Notes: a model not told the origin generated them from the sequence alone. DNA of 64,000 bases from JAUVKT01 sp036350795 (GCA_036350795.1 JAZBNV010000046.1:1-64000); one strand, 5' to 3'; numbered from the stretch's first letter, positions 1-9,945 are shown. Program-made: numbers and translations.

Positions 1-10
1 AGCCAGGATG

Positions 11-98
11 GTGTAGGGCTGGAGCCCTACGCCATCATATTGGTTGGAGCCCTACGCCATCGGCAATGCTTGTGTAGGGCTGGAGCCCTGCGCCACCA
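11..98. repeat. Short palindromic repeat, three copies
   Basis: Three imperfect copies of a roughly 25-bp unit lie side by side at about 11-37, 40-62 and 72-98. Copies one and three contain a near-perfect palindrome (GTAGGGC, TGGA, GCCCTAC; copy three has one mismatch) that can fold into a 7-bp stem with a 4-nt loop. Copy two keeps only the right half. The units follow the stop codon of the moaD-like gene. They look like a REP-type dispersed intergenic repeat or a remnant of one, but no other copy occurs in this window, so dispersal is inferred. Confidence 0.7.
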
Positions 99-101
99 GA
101 G

Positions 102-335
102 CTATCCTCCTGCAAAAGGAGGGAGCAAGGCAAGCTCATCTCCGTCAGACAGTTTAATGTTACCGCATACCAGCTCCTGGTTTACAGAAACCCGGAACGA
201 CAGTTCTTTGAACTCAGGATACTTAACGTTAAAATAATCTTTCAGGGATTCCAGGTCCTCTATATTTTCAAGTTCCAGTCTTTGCGCGCCGGCCTTTTCA
301 GCCAGCACTCCGAACAACAAAACTATTATCTTCAT
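102..335 (-). CDS. moaD: MoaD/ThiS-family sulfur carrier protein
   Basis: This 77-residue protein has the size of the small subunit of molybdopterin synthase and ends in Gly-Gly. That C-terminus is adenylated and converted to a thiocarboxylate in MoaD and ThiS. It starts with a short beta-strand (MKIIVLLFG) and contains the acidic DGDELALLPP stretch before the GG, which favours MoaD over ThiS. In MoaD the carried sulfur goes into the dithiolene of molybdopterin in the cytoplasm. It lies 25 bp downstream of polA on the same strand; no other moa gene is in the window, so the partner MoaE must be elsewhere. It could also serve another sulfur-transfer pathway. Confidence 0.8.
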   Translation of the reverse strand: MKIIVLLFGVLAEKAGAQRLELENIEDLESLKDYFNVKYPEFKELSFRVSVNQELVCGNIKLSDGDELALLPPFAGG

Positions 336-360
336 ACCTTTTACTTCTTAATTCTTCAAT

Positions 361-3162
361 CTAATGCGCTTCAAGCCAGTTATAGCCTTTCCCGTGGTCG
401 ACAAGCAGCGGGATTTTCAGACTGGCAGCCTTTTCCATTTCTCTAATTACAATTTCCCTGAGTGGCTCAAGGTCTTTCCCGGCCACTTCGAAAATAAGTT
501 CATCATGTACCTGCAGTATCATTTTTGCATCAAGACCTGAGGGTTTAAGCTCTTTCTGAATATTAACCATCGCTATCTTGATAATATCTGCAGCTGTCCC
601 CTGTATTGGTGCATTTATTGCATTTCTCTCCGCATTACTTCTTAGTAATGAATTCCTGGAATTAATATCCCTGAGGTATCTTCTCCTTCCAAACATTGTT
701 GTAACGTAACCATTCTCCCTCCCCTTTTCAATGCTCTGGTCCATATATACCTTAACCCCGGGATAGGATGCAAAATAACCATCAATTAATTCCTTTGCCT
801 CCGTCCTGCTTATATTCAGTCGCTGAGATAAGCCAAAGGCCGAGATTCCGTAAATAATTCCAAAGTTTGCTGTTTTTGCCCTGGCCCTCATCTCCCGTGT
901 TACCTCAGATGCTTCAACATTAAAAATCTTGGCCGCAGTGGCAGCATGAATATCCTGGCCGCTGATAAAATCGGAAATCATACCTTCATCATTGCTGAGG
1001 TGCGCCATCAGCCTGAGTTCAATCTGTGAATAGTCGGCAGAAAAATAAATCTTCCCTTCTTCCGGTATAAAAGCCTTCCTGATCTCTCTTCCGCTCTCAT
1101 CCCTCACAGGGATGTTCTGCAGGTTCGGGTTATTCGAACTAAGCCGGCCGGTAGCAGCCACTGCCTGGTTGTAGGAAGTATGTATCCGTCCTGTTTTTGG
1201 ACTTATAAGCTCAGGCAGTGCGTCTACGTAGGTAGTTAAAAGCTTCTTATAGCCCCTGTATTCAAGTACCTTGTTTATTATCGGATGCTTATTTGCCAGT
1301 CTTACAAGAGTTTCTTCGTTTGTGCTGAATTGACTGGTTTTGGTCTTTTTGGCCTTATCGTCAAGTTTAAGCCGCAGGAATAATATATCTCCAAGCTGCT
1401 TTGGTGAAGAAATATTAAATTCAAATCCTGCCAGTGAGTAAATCTCTTTCTCAAGCTTAAGTATATCTTCCCGCAGCTTAAAGGAATAAGTTTTCAGGCT
1501 CTCCTTATCAATTGCAACTCCATAGCGTTCCATCTCACTCAACACACTTATCAGCGGCATTTCAAGGTTCAGGGCAAGGTCAAGAAGATTTTGTTCCTTT
1601 AGTTTTTCTAAAAGTACTTTTTTCAGGCGATAGGTAATATCAGCATCCTCAACAGCGTATTCTTTAAGTTTATCCAGCGGAACGCTTCTCATTGTTTTCT
1701 GAGCCTTCCCCCTGTCGCCTATAAGGTTTTCAATTGGTTCCGGTTTATATCCCAGGTATATTTCCGAGAGGTAATCCATCTTATGCCTCATATCCGGCTC
1801 AAGAAGATAATGGGCTATCATGGTATCGAACAAGGCCCCCTCAACCTTAAGCCCGTAAACACCCAGGACCTGGATATCAAATTTAAGGTTGTGGCCTGTC
1901 TTTGCTATTTTTTCATCTTCAAAAACAGGTCTGAAGTGCTCCAGCAAGTCCTGTGTTCTGCCAGAATCATCAGGAAAATAAACCATATAGCCCTTTGCCT
2001 CCTCCCATGAAAAAGCAAGAGCTACCAGCTCGGTATCAAGCGAGTTAAGAGAAGTGGTTTCTGTATCAAAACAAAACTCATCAAGACTGCCAAGCTTCCC
2101 TGCCAGGCTCTTAATGTCCTCTTCAGTTTCAACAAGAATATAATCATGGTCAGAACTGGCCAGGTTGCTGAAACTCTCGCTTACAATCTCAGGGCTTTCT
2201 CCAAAAAGGGAGCCCTGGGTAAAATCACCTCCCGGCGCCGCTGTGCTGATCATTTTTCCACCTTCTCCGCCTGCTTCTTTTCCGGTACCGGCTGACCCAA
2301 GCCTTGCCGCCATGGTTCTGAATTCAAGTTCCTCAAAAAGTGCCCTGAGTTTATCGTTGTCAGGATTCTTTCTGACCAGCTCTTCCTCCCTGAATTCAAG
2401 TGGAACTTCTGTTTCGATGGTAACCAGTTTTTTCGAAAACAATATCTGTTCGGCATTATTCTCGATATTTTCTTTCTGCTTTCCCTTTAAGGTATTTGTT
2501 GCTTCGAGCAGTTTTTCAACGCTCCCATGCTCGGCAATCAGTTTTTTTGCTGTCTTAGGGCCTATCCCCGGGGCTCCCGGAATATTGTCGGCAGAATCTC
2601 CCATAAGTGCCAGTACATCAATTACCTGAAGAGGCTCATTAACCAGGAACTCTTCCCTTACCTCATCAGGCCCCCAGATAACTGGCTCGGAGCCTCCCTT
2701 TGCAGGTTTATACATCCTTACATTCTCCCTGACAAGCTGTGCAAAATCCTTATCGGGAGTCATCATAAATGTCTCAAATCCACGATCCGCTGCCCTGCAC
2801 GAAAGAGTTCCGATAACATCATCAGCTTCATAGCCGGGCACTTCATATATTTTGATGTTATATGCTTCAATTAAGGACTTAATATAGGGAACTGACATTT
2901 TTATATCTTCGGGTGTGGCATCACGATTAGCCTTGTATTCCTTATACATCTCGTGCCTGAATGTGGGGGTGGGAGGATCAAAAACCACGGCTATATGTCC
3001 GGGGTCCTGCTTCTGAAGCAGCTCGTCAAGAGTAAGCATAAATCCGAAAATTGCGGATGTATTAAAGCCTTTTGAGTTAATCCTCGGATTCCGGATAAAC
3101 GCATAGTATGACCTGAAAATCAATGCATAGGCATCCAGGAGGAAGAGTTTGTTATTTGACAT
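361..3162 (-). CDS. polA: DNA polymerase I
   Basis: Full-length family A DNA polymerase of 933 residues, for Okazaki-fragment processing and repair synthesis. The N-terminal 5'-nuclease domain covers roughly residues 1-290 (acidic motifs such as YEADDVIG and GDSADNIPG). The 3'-5' exonuclease appears active: FDTETT near residue 365, GHNLKFD and YAVEDADIT supply the expected acidic residues. The polymerase domain has motif A (DYSQIELR, near 707), motif B (RARAKTANFGIIYG) and motif C (QVHDE, near 884). Length fits the family and all three activities look intact. The start at 3162 places MSNNKLFLLDAYALIFRSY at the N-terminus, as in homologues. It is followed by the moaD-like gene on the same strand. 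Confidence 0.98.
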   Translation of the reverse strand: MSNNKLFLLDAYALIFRSYYAFIRNPRINSKGFNTSAIFGFMLTLDELLQKQDPGHIAVVFDPPTPTFRHEMYKEYKANRDATPEDIKMSVPYIKSLIEAYNIKIYEVPGYEADDVIGTLSCRAADRGFETFMMTPDKDFAQLVRENVRMYKPAKGGSEPVIWGPDEVREEFLVNEPLQVIDVLALMGDSADNIPGAPGIGPKTAKKLIAEHGSVEKLLEATNTLKGKQKENIENNAEQILFSKKLVTIETEVPLEFREEELVRKNPDNDKLRALFEELEFRTMAARLGSAGTGKEAGGEGGKMISTAAPGGDFTQGSLFGESPEIVSESFSNLASSDHDYILVETEEDIKSLAGKLGSLDEFCFDTETTSLNSLDTELVALAFSWEEAKGYMVYFPDDSGRTQDLLEHFRPVFEDEKIAKTGHNLKFDIQVLGVYGLKVEGALFDTMIAHYLLEPDMRHKMDYLSEIYLGYKPEPIENLIGDRGKAQKTMRSVPLDKLKEYAVEDADITYRLKKVLLEKLKEQNLLDLALNLEMPLISVLSEMERYGVAIDKESLKTYSFKLREDILKLEKEIYSLAGFEFNISSPKQLGDILFLRLKLDDKAKKTKTSQFSTNEETLVRLANKHPIINKVLEYRGYKKLLTTYVDALPELISPKTGRIHTSYNQAVAATGRLSSNNPNLQNIPVRDESGREIRKAFIPEEGKIYFSADYSQIELRLMAHLSNDEGMISDFISGQDIHAATAAKIFNVEASEVTREMRARAKTANFGIIYGISAFGLSQRLNISRTEAKELIDGYFASYPGVKVYMDQSIEKGRENGYVTTMFGRRRYLRDINSRNSLLRSNAERNAINAPIQGTAADIIKIAMVNIQKELKPSGLDAKMILQVHDELIFEVAGKDLEPLREIVIREMEKAASLKIPLLVDHGKGYNWLEAH

Positions 3163-3253
3163 ATAGATAGTTGTTTAAAGTTGTTCAAAAGCAATATTTT
3201 AAGCACTTCCTGTTTAAACCAAGAAGATCATGCAAAACCATAAAGCTATTATA

Positions 3254-3700
3254 TTAATTATCTGATGCAAACCATTCTGCATATGAAGTAGCTGTTTCAA
3301 ACAGCTTCAGGTTGTGGAGGCTCACCCCGGCAGGAAGATGCGGCATAATTATCCTGGCAATATCGTCAACCAGGTTTTCGCATGTTGGCTGGTAGTCTAC
3401 CGTAATAATATTACCGAACATTTTATCAAGTGCCTCTATTCTTTCTCTGTCGCCCGATTTTTCGACCACAACACTATGGTCAAATCGTTTCACAACTTCA
3501 CGGTTTACTATTTTTTTTAAATCACCAAAGTCAATAACCATTCCATACTTCGGATTTTTCCTGTCGGTAAGTGGTTCTCCTATCAGTGTAACAAATAACC
3601 TGTACGAATGCCCGTGTACGTTCTTGCATGGTCCGTCATAATTCCATAATGCATGTGCCATTTCAAAAGAAAATTCTTTTGTTACTCTTATCCTGCTCAT
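3254..3700 (-). CDS. queD: 6-carboxytetrahydropterin synthase (QueD/PTPS family)
   Basis: A 148-residue member of the 6-pyruvoyl-tetrahydropterin synthase superfamily. Zinc ligands are visible as H16, H29 and H31 (EMAHAL and HGH), with the catalytic Cys at position 25 in CKNVHGH. MVIDFGDLK, the FDHS motif and a C-terminal LFETATSYAEW segment with the pterin-binding Glu are also present. In bacteria such a protein usually converts dihydroneopterin triphosphate to 6-carboxytetrahydropterin, an early step of queuosine and 7-deazaguanine synthesis. No queC or queE is adjacent, so a biopterin role cannot be excluded. It lies upstream of polA on the same strand with a 91-bp gap. Confidence 0.88.
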   Translation of the reverse strand: MSRIRVTKEFSFEMAHALWNYDGPCKNVHGHSYRLFVTLIGEPLTDRKNPKYGMVIDFGDLKKIVNREVVKRFDHSVVVEKSGDRERIEALDKMFGNIITVDYQPTCENLVDDIARIIMPHLPAGVSLHNLKLFETATSYAEWFASDN

Positions 3701-3835
3701 CTTTTCGCTAATTGATTGTTATACAAAAATAACCAATAATGAACAGTATTGTTAAGTATATACAGGCATTAATTTTCCAATGCTGATGTTTTGCTACAGT
3801 ATTTACCTATTTTTACGCCCTCATAAAATTAATTA

Positions 3836-5065
3836 ATGAAATTCACCGAGTTTAAAATACATGAAGATCTGCTGAATTCAATCTCCTATATGGGTTTTGA
3901 AGAGGCCACCCCGGTTCAGATAAAGGCAATCCCTGTAATCCTTGAAGGAAAGGATCTTATTGCCTGTGCACAGACAGGTACAGGAAAAACCGCAGCATTT
4001 GTTCTTCCCATCCTCGATCGCATTGCCCGGGAGCGATATAGCGGAACCAGTACACTGATTATAGTACCCACAAGAGAGCTGGCCATTCAGATCGACCAGC
4101 AGATTCAGGGAATAGGATATGTGCTGGGCCTTAATTCAATAGCAGTATATGGCGGAGGTGACGGGGAAGACTGGGGCCTTGAAAAAAAGGCACTTAGCTC
4201 TGGTGCAGATATAATAGTTGCTACTCCGGGTAAATTGATCTCGCACCTTAATATGGGATATGTTAAGTTCGATAAAATAAAACACCTGGTTCTTGACGAG
4301 GCAGACAGAATGCTCGATATAGGATTCTTTGAAGACATCATAAAGATAATTTCCTTCCTGCCAAAACAGAGACAAACCCTTATGTTCAGTGCCACAATGG
4401 CCCCTAAAATAAAAAAACTTGCAGCACAAATTCTTGTCGACCCCTTCGAAGTAAGTATTGCCGTATCCAAACCGGCCGAGGGGGTATTACAGGCAGCTTA
4501 TCTTGTATTCGACAACCAGAAGCCCGGCCTGATAGATTATCTTATCTCAGACAGACCTGATTATGAAAGTATCCTGATTTTCTGTTCAACAAAGAAAAAA
4601 GTGGCCGAAATAGCAAGACTGATTAAAAAAACTGAAAAAGAAACTGAGTCTATTTCATCGGATCTTGAGCAGTCGGAGAGAGAAAGGGTAATGTTACGAT
4701 TCAAGGCCAGGAAGACCAGGATACTGGTTGCTACAGATGTATTAAGCAGGGGTATTGATATAAAAGACATTAACCTGATAATTAATTATGATGTGCCGGG
4801 TGATGCAGAAGATTATGTACATCGTATTGGTCGTACGGCAAGAGCCGACGCTACCGGTGTAGCACTTACTTTCATTAATCCCGACGACATGTATGCTTTT
4901 TCGAAAATAGAAAAGCTAATTGAGAAGGAAGTCTATAAAATCCCCTTACCCCCGGAGCTGGGAGAGGGACCTGAATGGAAAGTAAGCACGAGCCCCGGAA
5001 GAAATTACAGGAAAAAACAAGGAAGACCTAAAGGTAAGCAACACGGATATAAAGCAGGAAAATGA
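3836..5065 (+). CDS. DEAD-box ATP-dependent RNA helicase (RhlE-like)
   Basis: All core helicase motifs are in order: Q motif (FEEATPVQ), Walker A AQTGTGKT at residues 45-52, PTREL, DEAD at 154-157, SAT, ATDVLSRGIDI and HRIGRTAR. The two RecA-like domains are complete (409 residues). A short lysine/arginine-rich tail follows, typical of RhlE-type cytosolic helicases that remodel ribosome-assembly intermediates or structured mRNA. The family assignment is firm; the exact paralogue (RhlE, CsdA or other) is not settled by sequence alone. Its stop overlaps the next ATG by 4 bp, so it is co-transcribed with the downstream TPR-like protein. Confidence 0.95.
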   Translation: MKFTEFKIHEDLLNSISYMGFEEATPVQIKAIPVILEGKDLIACAQTGTGKTAAFVLPILDRIARERYSGTSTLIIVPTRELAIQIDQQIQGIGYVLGLNSIAVYGGGDGEDWGLEKKALSSGADIIVATPGKLISHLNMGYVKFDKIKHLVLDEADRMLDIGFFEDIIKIISFLPKQRQTLMFSATMAPKIKKLAAQILVDPFEVSIAVSKPAEGVLQAAYLVFDNQKPGLIDYLISDRPDYESILIFCSTKKKVAEIARLIKKTEKETESISSDLEQSERERVMLRFKARKTRILVATDVLSRGIDIKDINLIINYDVPGDAEDYVHRIGRTARADATGVALTFINPDDMYAFSKIEKLIEKEVYKIPLPPELGEGPEWKVSTSPGRNYRKKQGRPKGKQHGYKAGK

Positions 5066-5823
5066 ATAGAGTCAGAACACTTATTATTTCTTTTATTTTT
5101 ATAGCCTTTCTGAACCCTTTTGCCAGGTCGCAGGCCTATGTATCTGTTAGCGACCTTTGTTACCAGGCTTATACAAAAGGCAAGGTTGAATTGTGGGAGC
5201 AGGCCTTATCTTCTGCAGTGGAGATGCACCAGGGCACAGACTCCGATAGTAGCCTGCATCAGTTAATTCTGGTTCAGTATGGTTTTACGGCTTATTGTAT
5301 TTCGGAGAAACAAAAAGAAAGGGCAGAAGAAATACTGGCAGCAGCATATGGTAATCTGGATTACCTTATGGCTAAAGATGCTGAAAACGCAGAATATATA
5401 GCCCTGAAAGCTGCTTTTCTGGCTTTTGAGCTGAACATACACCCACTTAAAATGACAAAACTGGCGCCGGCATCAATTGAACTGACAGACCTGGCCTTTA
5501 AAAAGGACTCCAGCCTGCTTATGTCGCTCTCATGCAAGGCCAATATGCTGAATTTTACACCCAGAATTTTTGGAGGTAATCCCGACAGGGCCATACCTTT
5601 CTATTATCGTATAATTGAACTATTTGAAAATGAGGATGTTTATACTAAAAACGACTGGAGGTATATTAATACGCTGGTGATACTTGCAGATACCTATAAT
5701 AAAAAGAAAATGTATAATGAGGCCTGTGGTGTATATGAGAGAATAATTAAACACGACAGTACAATAAACTGGGTAAATAATAAATTATACCCTGAATGCA
5801 GGGCAAAGCTTGAAAATGAGTAA
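5062..5823 (+). CDS. Secreted TPR-like protein of unknown function
   Basis: A 253-residue protein with a clear N-terminal signal peptide (hydrophobic core IISFIFIAFLNPF, then a likely cleavage after RSQA). The rest is alpha-helical with tetratricopeptide-like spacing of aromatic and alanine residues, including YNKKKMYNEACGVYERII near the C-terminus. It is therefore predicted to be periplasmic and to act as a protein-binding scaffold. The ATG overlaps the helicase stop (ATGA), so translation is probably coupled, although a functional link between a cytosolic helicase and an exported protein is not obvious. I do not recognise a named family. Confidence 0.8.
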   Translation: MNRVRTLIISFIFIAFLNPFARSQAYVSVSDLCYQAYTKGKVELWEQALSSAVEMHQGTDSDSSLHQLILVQYGFTAYCISEKQKERAEEILAAAYGNLDYLMAKDAENAEYIALKAAFLAFELNIHPLKMTKLAPASIELTDLAFKKDSSLLMSLSCKANMLNFTPRIFGGNPDRAIPFYYRIIELFENEDVYTKNDWRYINTLVILADTYNKKKMYNEACGVYERIIKHDSTINWVNNKLYPECRAKLENE

Positions 5824-5908
5824 TATAAGTTATCGCCCTTTACTCTAAAAAACCGGATATCAAAAATAATGGCTAGCTTTGCAGGGCCATACATGTATCA
5901 CAATAACG

Positions 5909-7567
5909 ATGAAAGCAATGGAAAATAAAATATTAACAATTAAGGATATACTTGAGCATTCCGTAAATAAATTCGGAGAAAGAAATGCTTTTTCTTTTAT
6001 TGACGAGGAAGCCATCACTTACGAAAAAACAGGTAACACTGTAAAGTCTTTGCAGCTCTTACTCGAAAAACTGGATATCAGCAAGGGAGACAGGGTAGCA
6101 ATATACGCCCAGAATATGCCAAACTGGTCGATAAGCTATTTTGCCATTGCTGCCATGGGAGCAGTAGTGGTACCAATACTCCCCGACTTCTCGGTTGAAG
6201 AAGTCGGTAATATACTGAATCATTCAGAAGCCTCGGCAATATTTGTTTCGGAAAACCTTGCCTCAAAGACGGCAGAAATAAATCTAAAAATTCCTGTTAT
6301 AGGAATTGAAGATTTTAATCTTATTTCAGGTGCCGGGACGAATATTGAATATAATGAAAAGGAATTTTCTTCATTAACATATAAGGTCGATCCCGAGGAT
6401 CTTGCGGCTATCATCTACACCTCGGGCACAACAGGCAAGTCAAAAGGAGTAATGCTTTTAAACAGGAATATTGCTTCCAATGTGCATCAATCAAAAGGGA
6501 TGCAGGACATCAATGAATACGACAGGTTTATTTCTCTCCTGCCCCTGTCGCATACCTTCGAAAATACTGTTGGCATGCTGGTTCCCTTTATGAGCGGTGC
6601 AAGTATTACCTATCTTAAAAAGCCACCCACTGCCCCTGTTCTGCTTCCTGCTCTTGAAAAAATCAAGCCAACAGTACTGGTATCAGTGCCCCTGATTATT
6701 GAAAAGGTCTATTTCAGCAAAATCAAGCCCACATTAACTGCCAATAAATTAATGAGCACCCTGTATGCCTTTCCCCCGGTGCGAAAAGTACTGCACAGCC
6801 TAGCAGGCAAAAAGCTCTATAATACCTTTGGCGGACAGCTTAAATTTTTTGGTATTGGAGGAGCCAAGCTTAACAGGAAGGTTGAGCTATTTCTGAAAGA
6901 AGGAGGCTTTCCCTACGCAATAGGATACGGTCTTACCGAAACTTCACCTGTGCTTGCCGGTATGGTTCCGCGGAATAAATACAAGCTTCAGTCAACCGGT
7001 ACAGCTGTTGAAGACGTGCAGCTAAAAATAAATAATCCCGACCCAAAAACAGGTGAAGGAGAAGTATGGGCAAAGGGTCCGAATATTATGAAGGGTTATT
7101 ATAAGGAACCGGGCTTAACATCAGAAGTTCTGACTGAGGATGGCTGGTTCAGAACAGGTGATCTTGGAGTATTTGACAGGAACAATTACCTTTCAATTAA
7201 AGGAAGACTTAAGAATGTAATTATTGGTGCTAGTGGTGAAAATATTTACCCCGAAGAAATAGAATCAGTAATAAATAATTTTAAACATGTTATTGAATCG
7301 CTTGTAATCCACCATAAGGGTAAACTCGTAGCTCTGGTCCATATTAACAGGGAAGAACTTGAGGAAAAATACAGGGACTTCAAGGAAGAAATGACGAAAA
7401 AAGTTGAGGAGAGTATAGAAGAAATACTTGCAGAACTTCATCACCAGGTAAATACAAGAATAAGTAAGTTTTCAAGACTTCATAAAGTTGTATTACAGCC
7501 TGTTCCGTTCCAGAAAACAGCTACAATGAAAATTAAGCGCTATTTATATCACCAGGTAGAGATTTAA
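5909..7567 (+). CDS. Long-chain fatty acid--CoA ligase (AMP-binding family)
   Basis: ANL-superfamily adenylating enzyme. The P-loop-like A3 motif is YTSGTTGKSKGV, the A5 motif is GYGLTETSPV, the A7 motif is WFRTGDLG, and KGRLKNVI with GENIYPEEIE marks the hinge and C-terminal domain. The size (about 550 residues) and the HTFE stretch (LPLSHTFEN) fit bacterial long-chain acyl-CoA synthetases, which activate fatty acids with ATP and CoA at the inner membrane face. Starts at 5909 or 5918 are both plausible; the upstream ATG at 5879 adds residues not expected in the family. Its stop overlaps the stop of the convergent GH95 gene by 4 bp. Confidence 0.93.
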   Translation: MKAMENKILTIKDILEHSVNKFGERNAFSFIDEEAITYEKTGNTVKSLQLLLEKLDISKGDRVAIYAQNMPNWSISYFAIAAMGAVVVPILPDFSVEEVGNILNHSEASAIFVSENLASKTAEINLKIPVIGIEDFNLISGAGTNIEYNEKEFSSLTYKVDPEDLAAIIYTSGTTGKSKGVMLLNRNIASNVHQSKGMQDINEYDRFISLLPLSHTFENTVGMLVPFMSGASITYLKKPPTAPVLLPALEKIKPTVLVSVPLIIEKVYFSKIKPTLTANKLMSTLYAFPPVRKVLHSLAGKKLYNTFGGQLKFFGIGGAKLNRKVELFLKEGGFPYAIGYGLTETSPVLAGMVPRNKYKLQSTGTAVEDVQLKINNPDPKTGEGEVWAKGPNIMKGYYKEPGLTSEVLTEDGWFRTGDLGVFDRNNYLSIKGRLKNVIIGASGENIYPEEIESVINNFKHVIESLVIHHKGKLVALVHINREELEEKYRDFKEEMTKKVEESIEEILAELHHQVNTRISKFSRLHKVVLQPVPFQKTATMKIKRYLYHQVEI

Positions 7568-9945
7568 ATTAAATCGTATTTAATTCCCGCCTTTGTTTCG
7601 AGCTCAAATTCCCTGTCGCGGTATTTCAGGGTCAGGGTTCCTCCTGCTGCAGATCCGACTTTCAGATCTGTAATTTCTCCTTCTTTCCACTCTATATCCA
7701 CAACAAAGCCACCCCTTGCACAAAGACCCTTTACCGAACCGTTTTCCCATCCGGGCGGAAGAGCGGGTAAAACCCTTATATAAGCTTCGTGCGATTGCAT
7801 CAGCATCTCTGCAATGCCTGCAGTAGCTCCGAAATTGCCATCAATCTGGAACGGAGGGTGCTGATCAAAAAGATTTGGATTGGTGCTTTTTGAATATAGA
7901 CTTTGCAGATGAGCTGCTGCAGCTTCACCATCCAGTAAACGGGCTGCAAAATTAACCATCCAGGCCCGCGACCAGCCTGTATGACCACCCCCATGCTCAA
8001 GTCTCTTCTTTATAGTAGCTGCAGAAGCAGCAAAAAGCTCCTTATCGTCAGGGCTAATCTGTGCAAAAGGATGCAAAGCAATTAAATGAGACATGTGTCT
8101 GTGACCTGGTTCTGCCTCCTCATACTCTTCAATCCATTCCATTATTGTACCATCGGCCCCTATCCTTATCGGAGGGATCAATGGCAGGGCTGCTTCTATT
8201 TCTGCTCTTAAAGAATCAATATTACCCCCGATATCCATAGCTTTTAAAGTGCTGCCAAGAACTTCTCTTACTATACTTGAATGATAAGTTGATCCCTTTG
8301 TTATTCTGAGTATTTCTCCTGTACCAGGATCAATAAAGCTATTTTCAGGTGAGGTAGACGGCACTATCACCAGCTTACCACTTTCGTCCTCAAGCATATA
8401 ATCAAGCAGAAATCTCGAGGCCCCTTTCAGTAGTGGTAGTGCGTAATCTTCAAGATAATCCTCGTCAAGGCTATACTCATAGTGCCTCCATGTAGTTAAT
8501 GACATCCAGGCACCGGGCAGTGGATCGAGCGAGCCATTCATAAATTGTGATTGTATCGTAGAGGCTGATGGTGTGGAACGACCAAAAGGATTTGTTGCCG
8601 TATACAGCATCCAGCCATCAGAATTGTATAATTTGCCGGCACTTATCCTCCCTTTTTCAGCGGCTTTGCTCAGCCACCTTGTAAGCGGCATAACAGTCTC
8701 CGGCAGGTTACATACATCGGCAGGCCAGTAATTCATCTGCAGGTTTATATTAAGGTGGTAGTCGGCCTCCCAGGGAGCCCACATCCTGTCGTTCCAGATG
8801 CCCTGCAGGTTTAAGGGCAGGGTTCCCGGGCTTCTCGACCCCGACATAAGCAAATACCTGCCATAATTAAAATAAAGAGCATTAAACTGCGGGTCTGCCT
8901 TACCCTGGGCAACAGCCATAAGCCTTTTATCTGTCGGCATTCTGCTTATTTCAGTTGTGTCGAGTGATAATTCCACACGATTAAACAGGCGCGAGTGTTC
9001 TTTTTCATGGTACATCCTGATTGCCTGGTAGCTTTTTGCTTTTATCCGGCGCAAAATATCTTCAATCTCTTCCAGGGGTTTGAGCGACCTGTCAAAATTC
9101 ATTTCTTCCAGCTTGTAGTCAGTAGCAGCCGTAAAAAATAATACCAGCCTGTTGCAGCCTGAAAACAAGAGACTGTCTCCTTTGCTTTCTGTTTTCCCAC
9201 CACTGGCTCTTGCAATCAGTTTGCCTGCAAACTTCATATGTTCTCCCCCCGGCCCTGAACCTCCGGGGTTATCATCATAAGCTTCGGGTGCTTCAATATC
9301 TATTATCTGGCCACTCATTACCAGGGTATCCTTAAGCGACCTGAAAACAGCATCCTTTTCTCTTTTAATTCTAACAGAGCCACTAACAGAGTTTTGTGTG
9401 TCGGAACTGATTCTCACCACCAGCACATTATCAGGAGCAGAAATAAAATATTCTTTCAGGTATTTTATACCTCCCGTTTTATAGGTCACTTTTACAACTC
9501 CGCTAACAAGATCCAGTTCCCTGTAATAATCTGTATAATTCTCATTATGCAACATATCAATTTCGATATTGCACAGGGGCTGGTATGATCTGAAAGAAGT
9601 TGGTTTAGCGGTGAGTTTTTCGAGACCTGTTTTTTTTGCTTCAGAAATTTTACCCTCCAGCACAAGTTTCTGAACCTCCTTTATTCCTTCCGCGAATTGA
9701 TCAGGATAGGCTTCAAAGGGCTCCCCGGCCCAGAGGCTCTCTTCGTTAAGCTGCAAAATATCTTTATCAACACCACCATAAACCATCGCACCCAGCCTTC
9801 CATTACCAAGGGGCAGTGCCTCCAGCCACTCTCTGGCAGGCTGCTCATACCACAGGGTGGTTGAGCTGGATTCATCATTCCTGATATCGGCGACACAGGA
9901 CTGAAAAAACAGAAGTATCAGGGAAAAATAATGTAAGTACTTCAT
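7564..9945 (-). CDS. Glycoside hydrolase family 95 lipoprotein (alpha-L-fucosidase-like)
   Basis: The N-terminus has a lipoprotein signal (MKYLHYFSLILLFFQSC), so the enzyme is probably anchored in the outer membrane or periplasm. The mature protein begins with the GH95 signature WYEQPAREW, LPLGNGRLGAMVYGG and LNEESLWAG. Residues matching the Bifidobacterium AfcA catalytic set are visible: NIN near residue 400, the Glu of STSPEN near 532 and the Asp of QIDGNFG near 700. GH95 enzymes mostly remove alpha-1,2-linked L-fucose by inversion, and some act on alpha-galactose. The start at 9945 gives a standard lipoprotein leader; an ATG four codons upstream (9957) is also possible. It follows the GMC oxidoreductase by about 50 bp on the same strand. 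Confidence 0.93.
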   Translation of the reverse strand: MKYLHYFSLILLFFQSCVADIRNDESSSTTLWYEQPAREWLEALPLGNGRLGAMVYGGVDKDILQLNEESLWAGEPFEAYPDQFAEGIKEVQKLVLEGKISEAKKTGLEKLTAKPTSFRSYQPLCNIEIDMLHNENYTDYYRELDLVSGVVKVTYKTGGIKYLKEYFISAPDNVLVVRISSDTQNSVSGSVRIKREKDAVFRSLKDTLVMSGQIIDIEAPEAYDDNPGGSGPGGEHMKFAGKLIARASGGKTESKGDSLLFSGCNRLVLFFTAATDYKLEEMNFDRSLKPLEEIEDILRRIKAKSYQAIRMYHEKEHSRLFNRVELSLDTTEISRMPTDKRLMAVAQGKADPQFNALYFNYGRYLLMSGSRSPGTLPLNLQGIWNDRMWAPWEADYHLNINLQMNYWPADVCNLPETVMPLTRWLSKAAEKGRISAGKLYNSDGWMLYTATNPFGRSTPSASTIQSQFMNGSLDPLPGAWMSLTTWRHYEYSLDEDYLEDYALPLLKGASRFLLDYMLEDESGKLVIVPSTSPENSFIDPGTGEILRITKGSTYHSSIVREVLGSTLKAMDIGGNIDSLRAEIEAALPLIPPIRIGADGTIMEWIEEYEEAEPGHRHMSHLIALHPFAQISPDDKELFAASAATIKKRLEHGGGHTGWSRAWMVNFAARLLDGEAAAAHLQSLYSKSTNPNLFDQHPPFQIDGNFGATAGIAEMLMQSHEAYIRVLPALPPGWENGSVKGLCARGGFVVDIEWKEGEITDLKVGSAAGGTLTLKYRDREFELETKAGIKYDLI

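Noticed and set aside
1611..1621. Further copy of the AAAGTACTTT palindrome in polA (and another inside creD near 21989)
   Set aside because: Both lack the CTTTG-N5-CAAAG half and lie in coding sequence, so they look incidental.
2165..2629. 154-codon open frame antisense to polA
   Set aside because: Serine-rich low-complexity translation with no family resemblance; it is the shadow of a conserved polA region.
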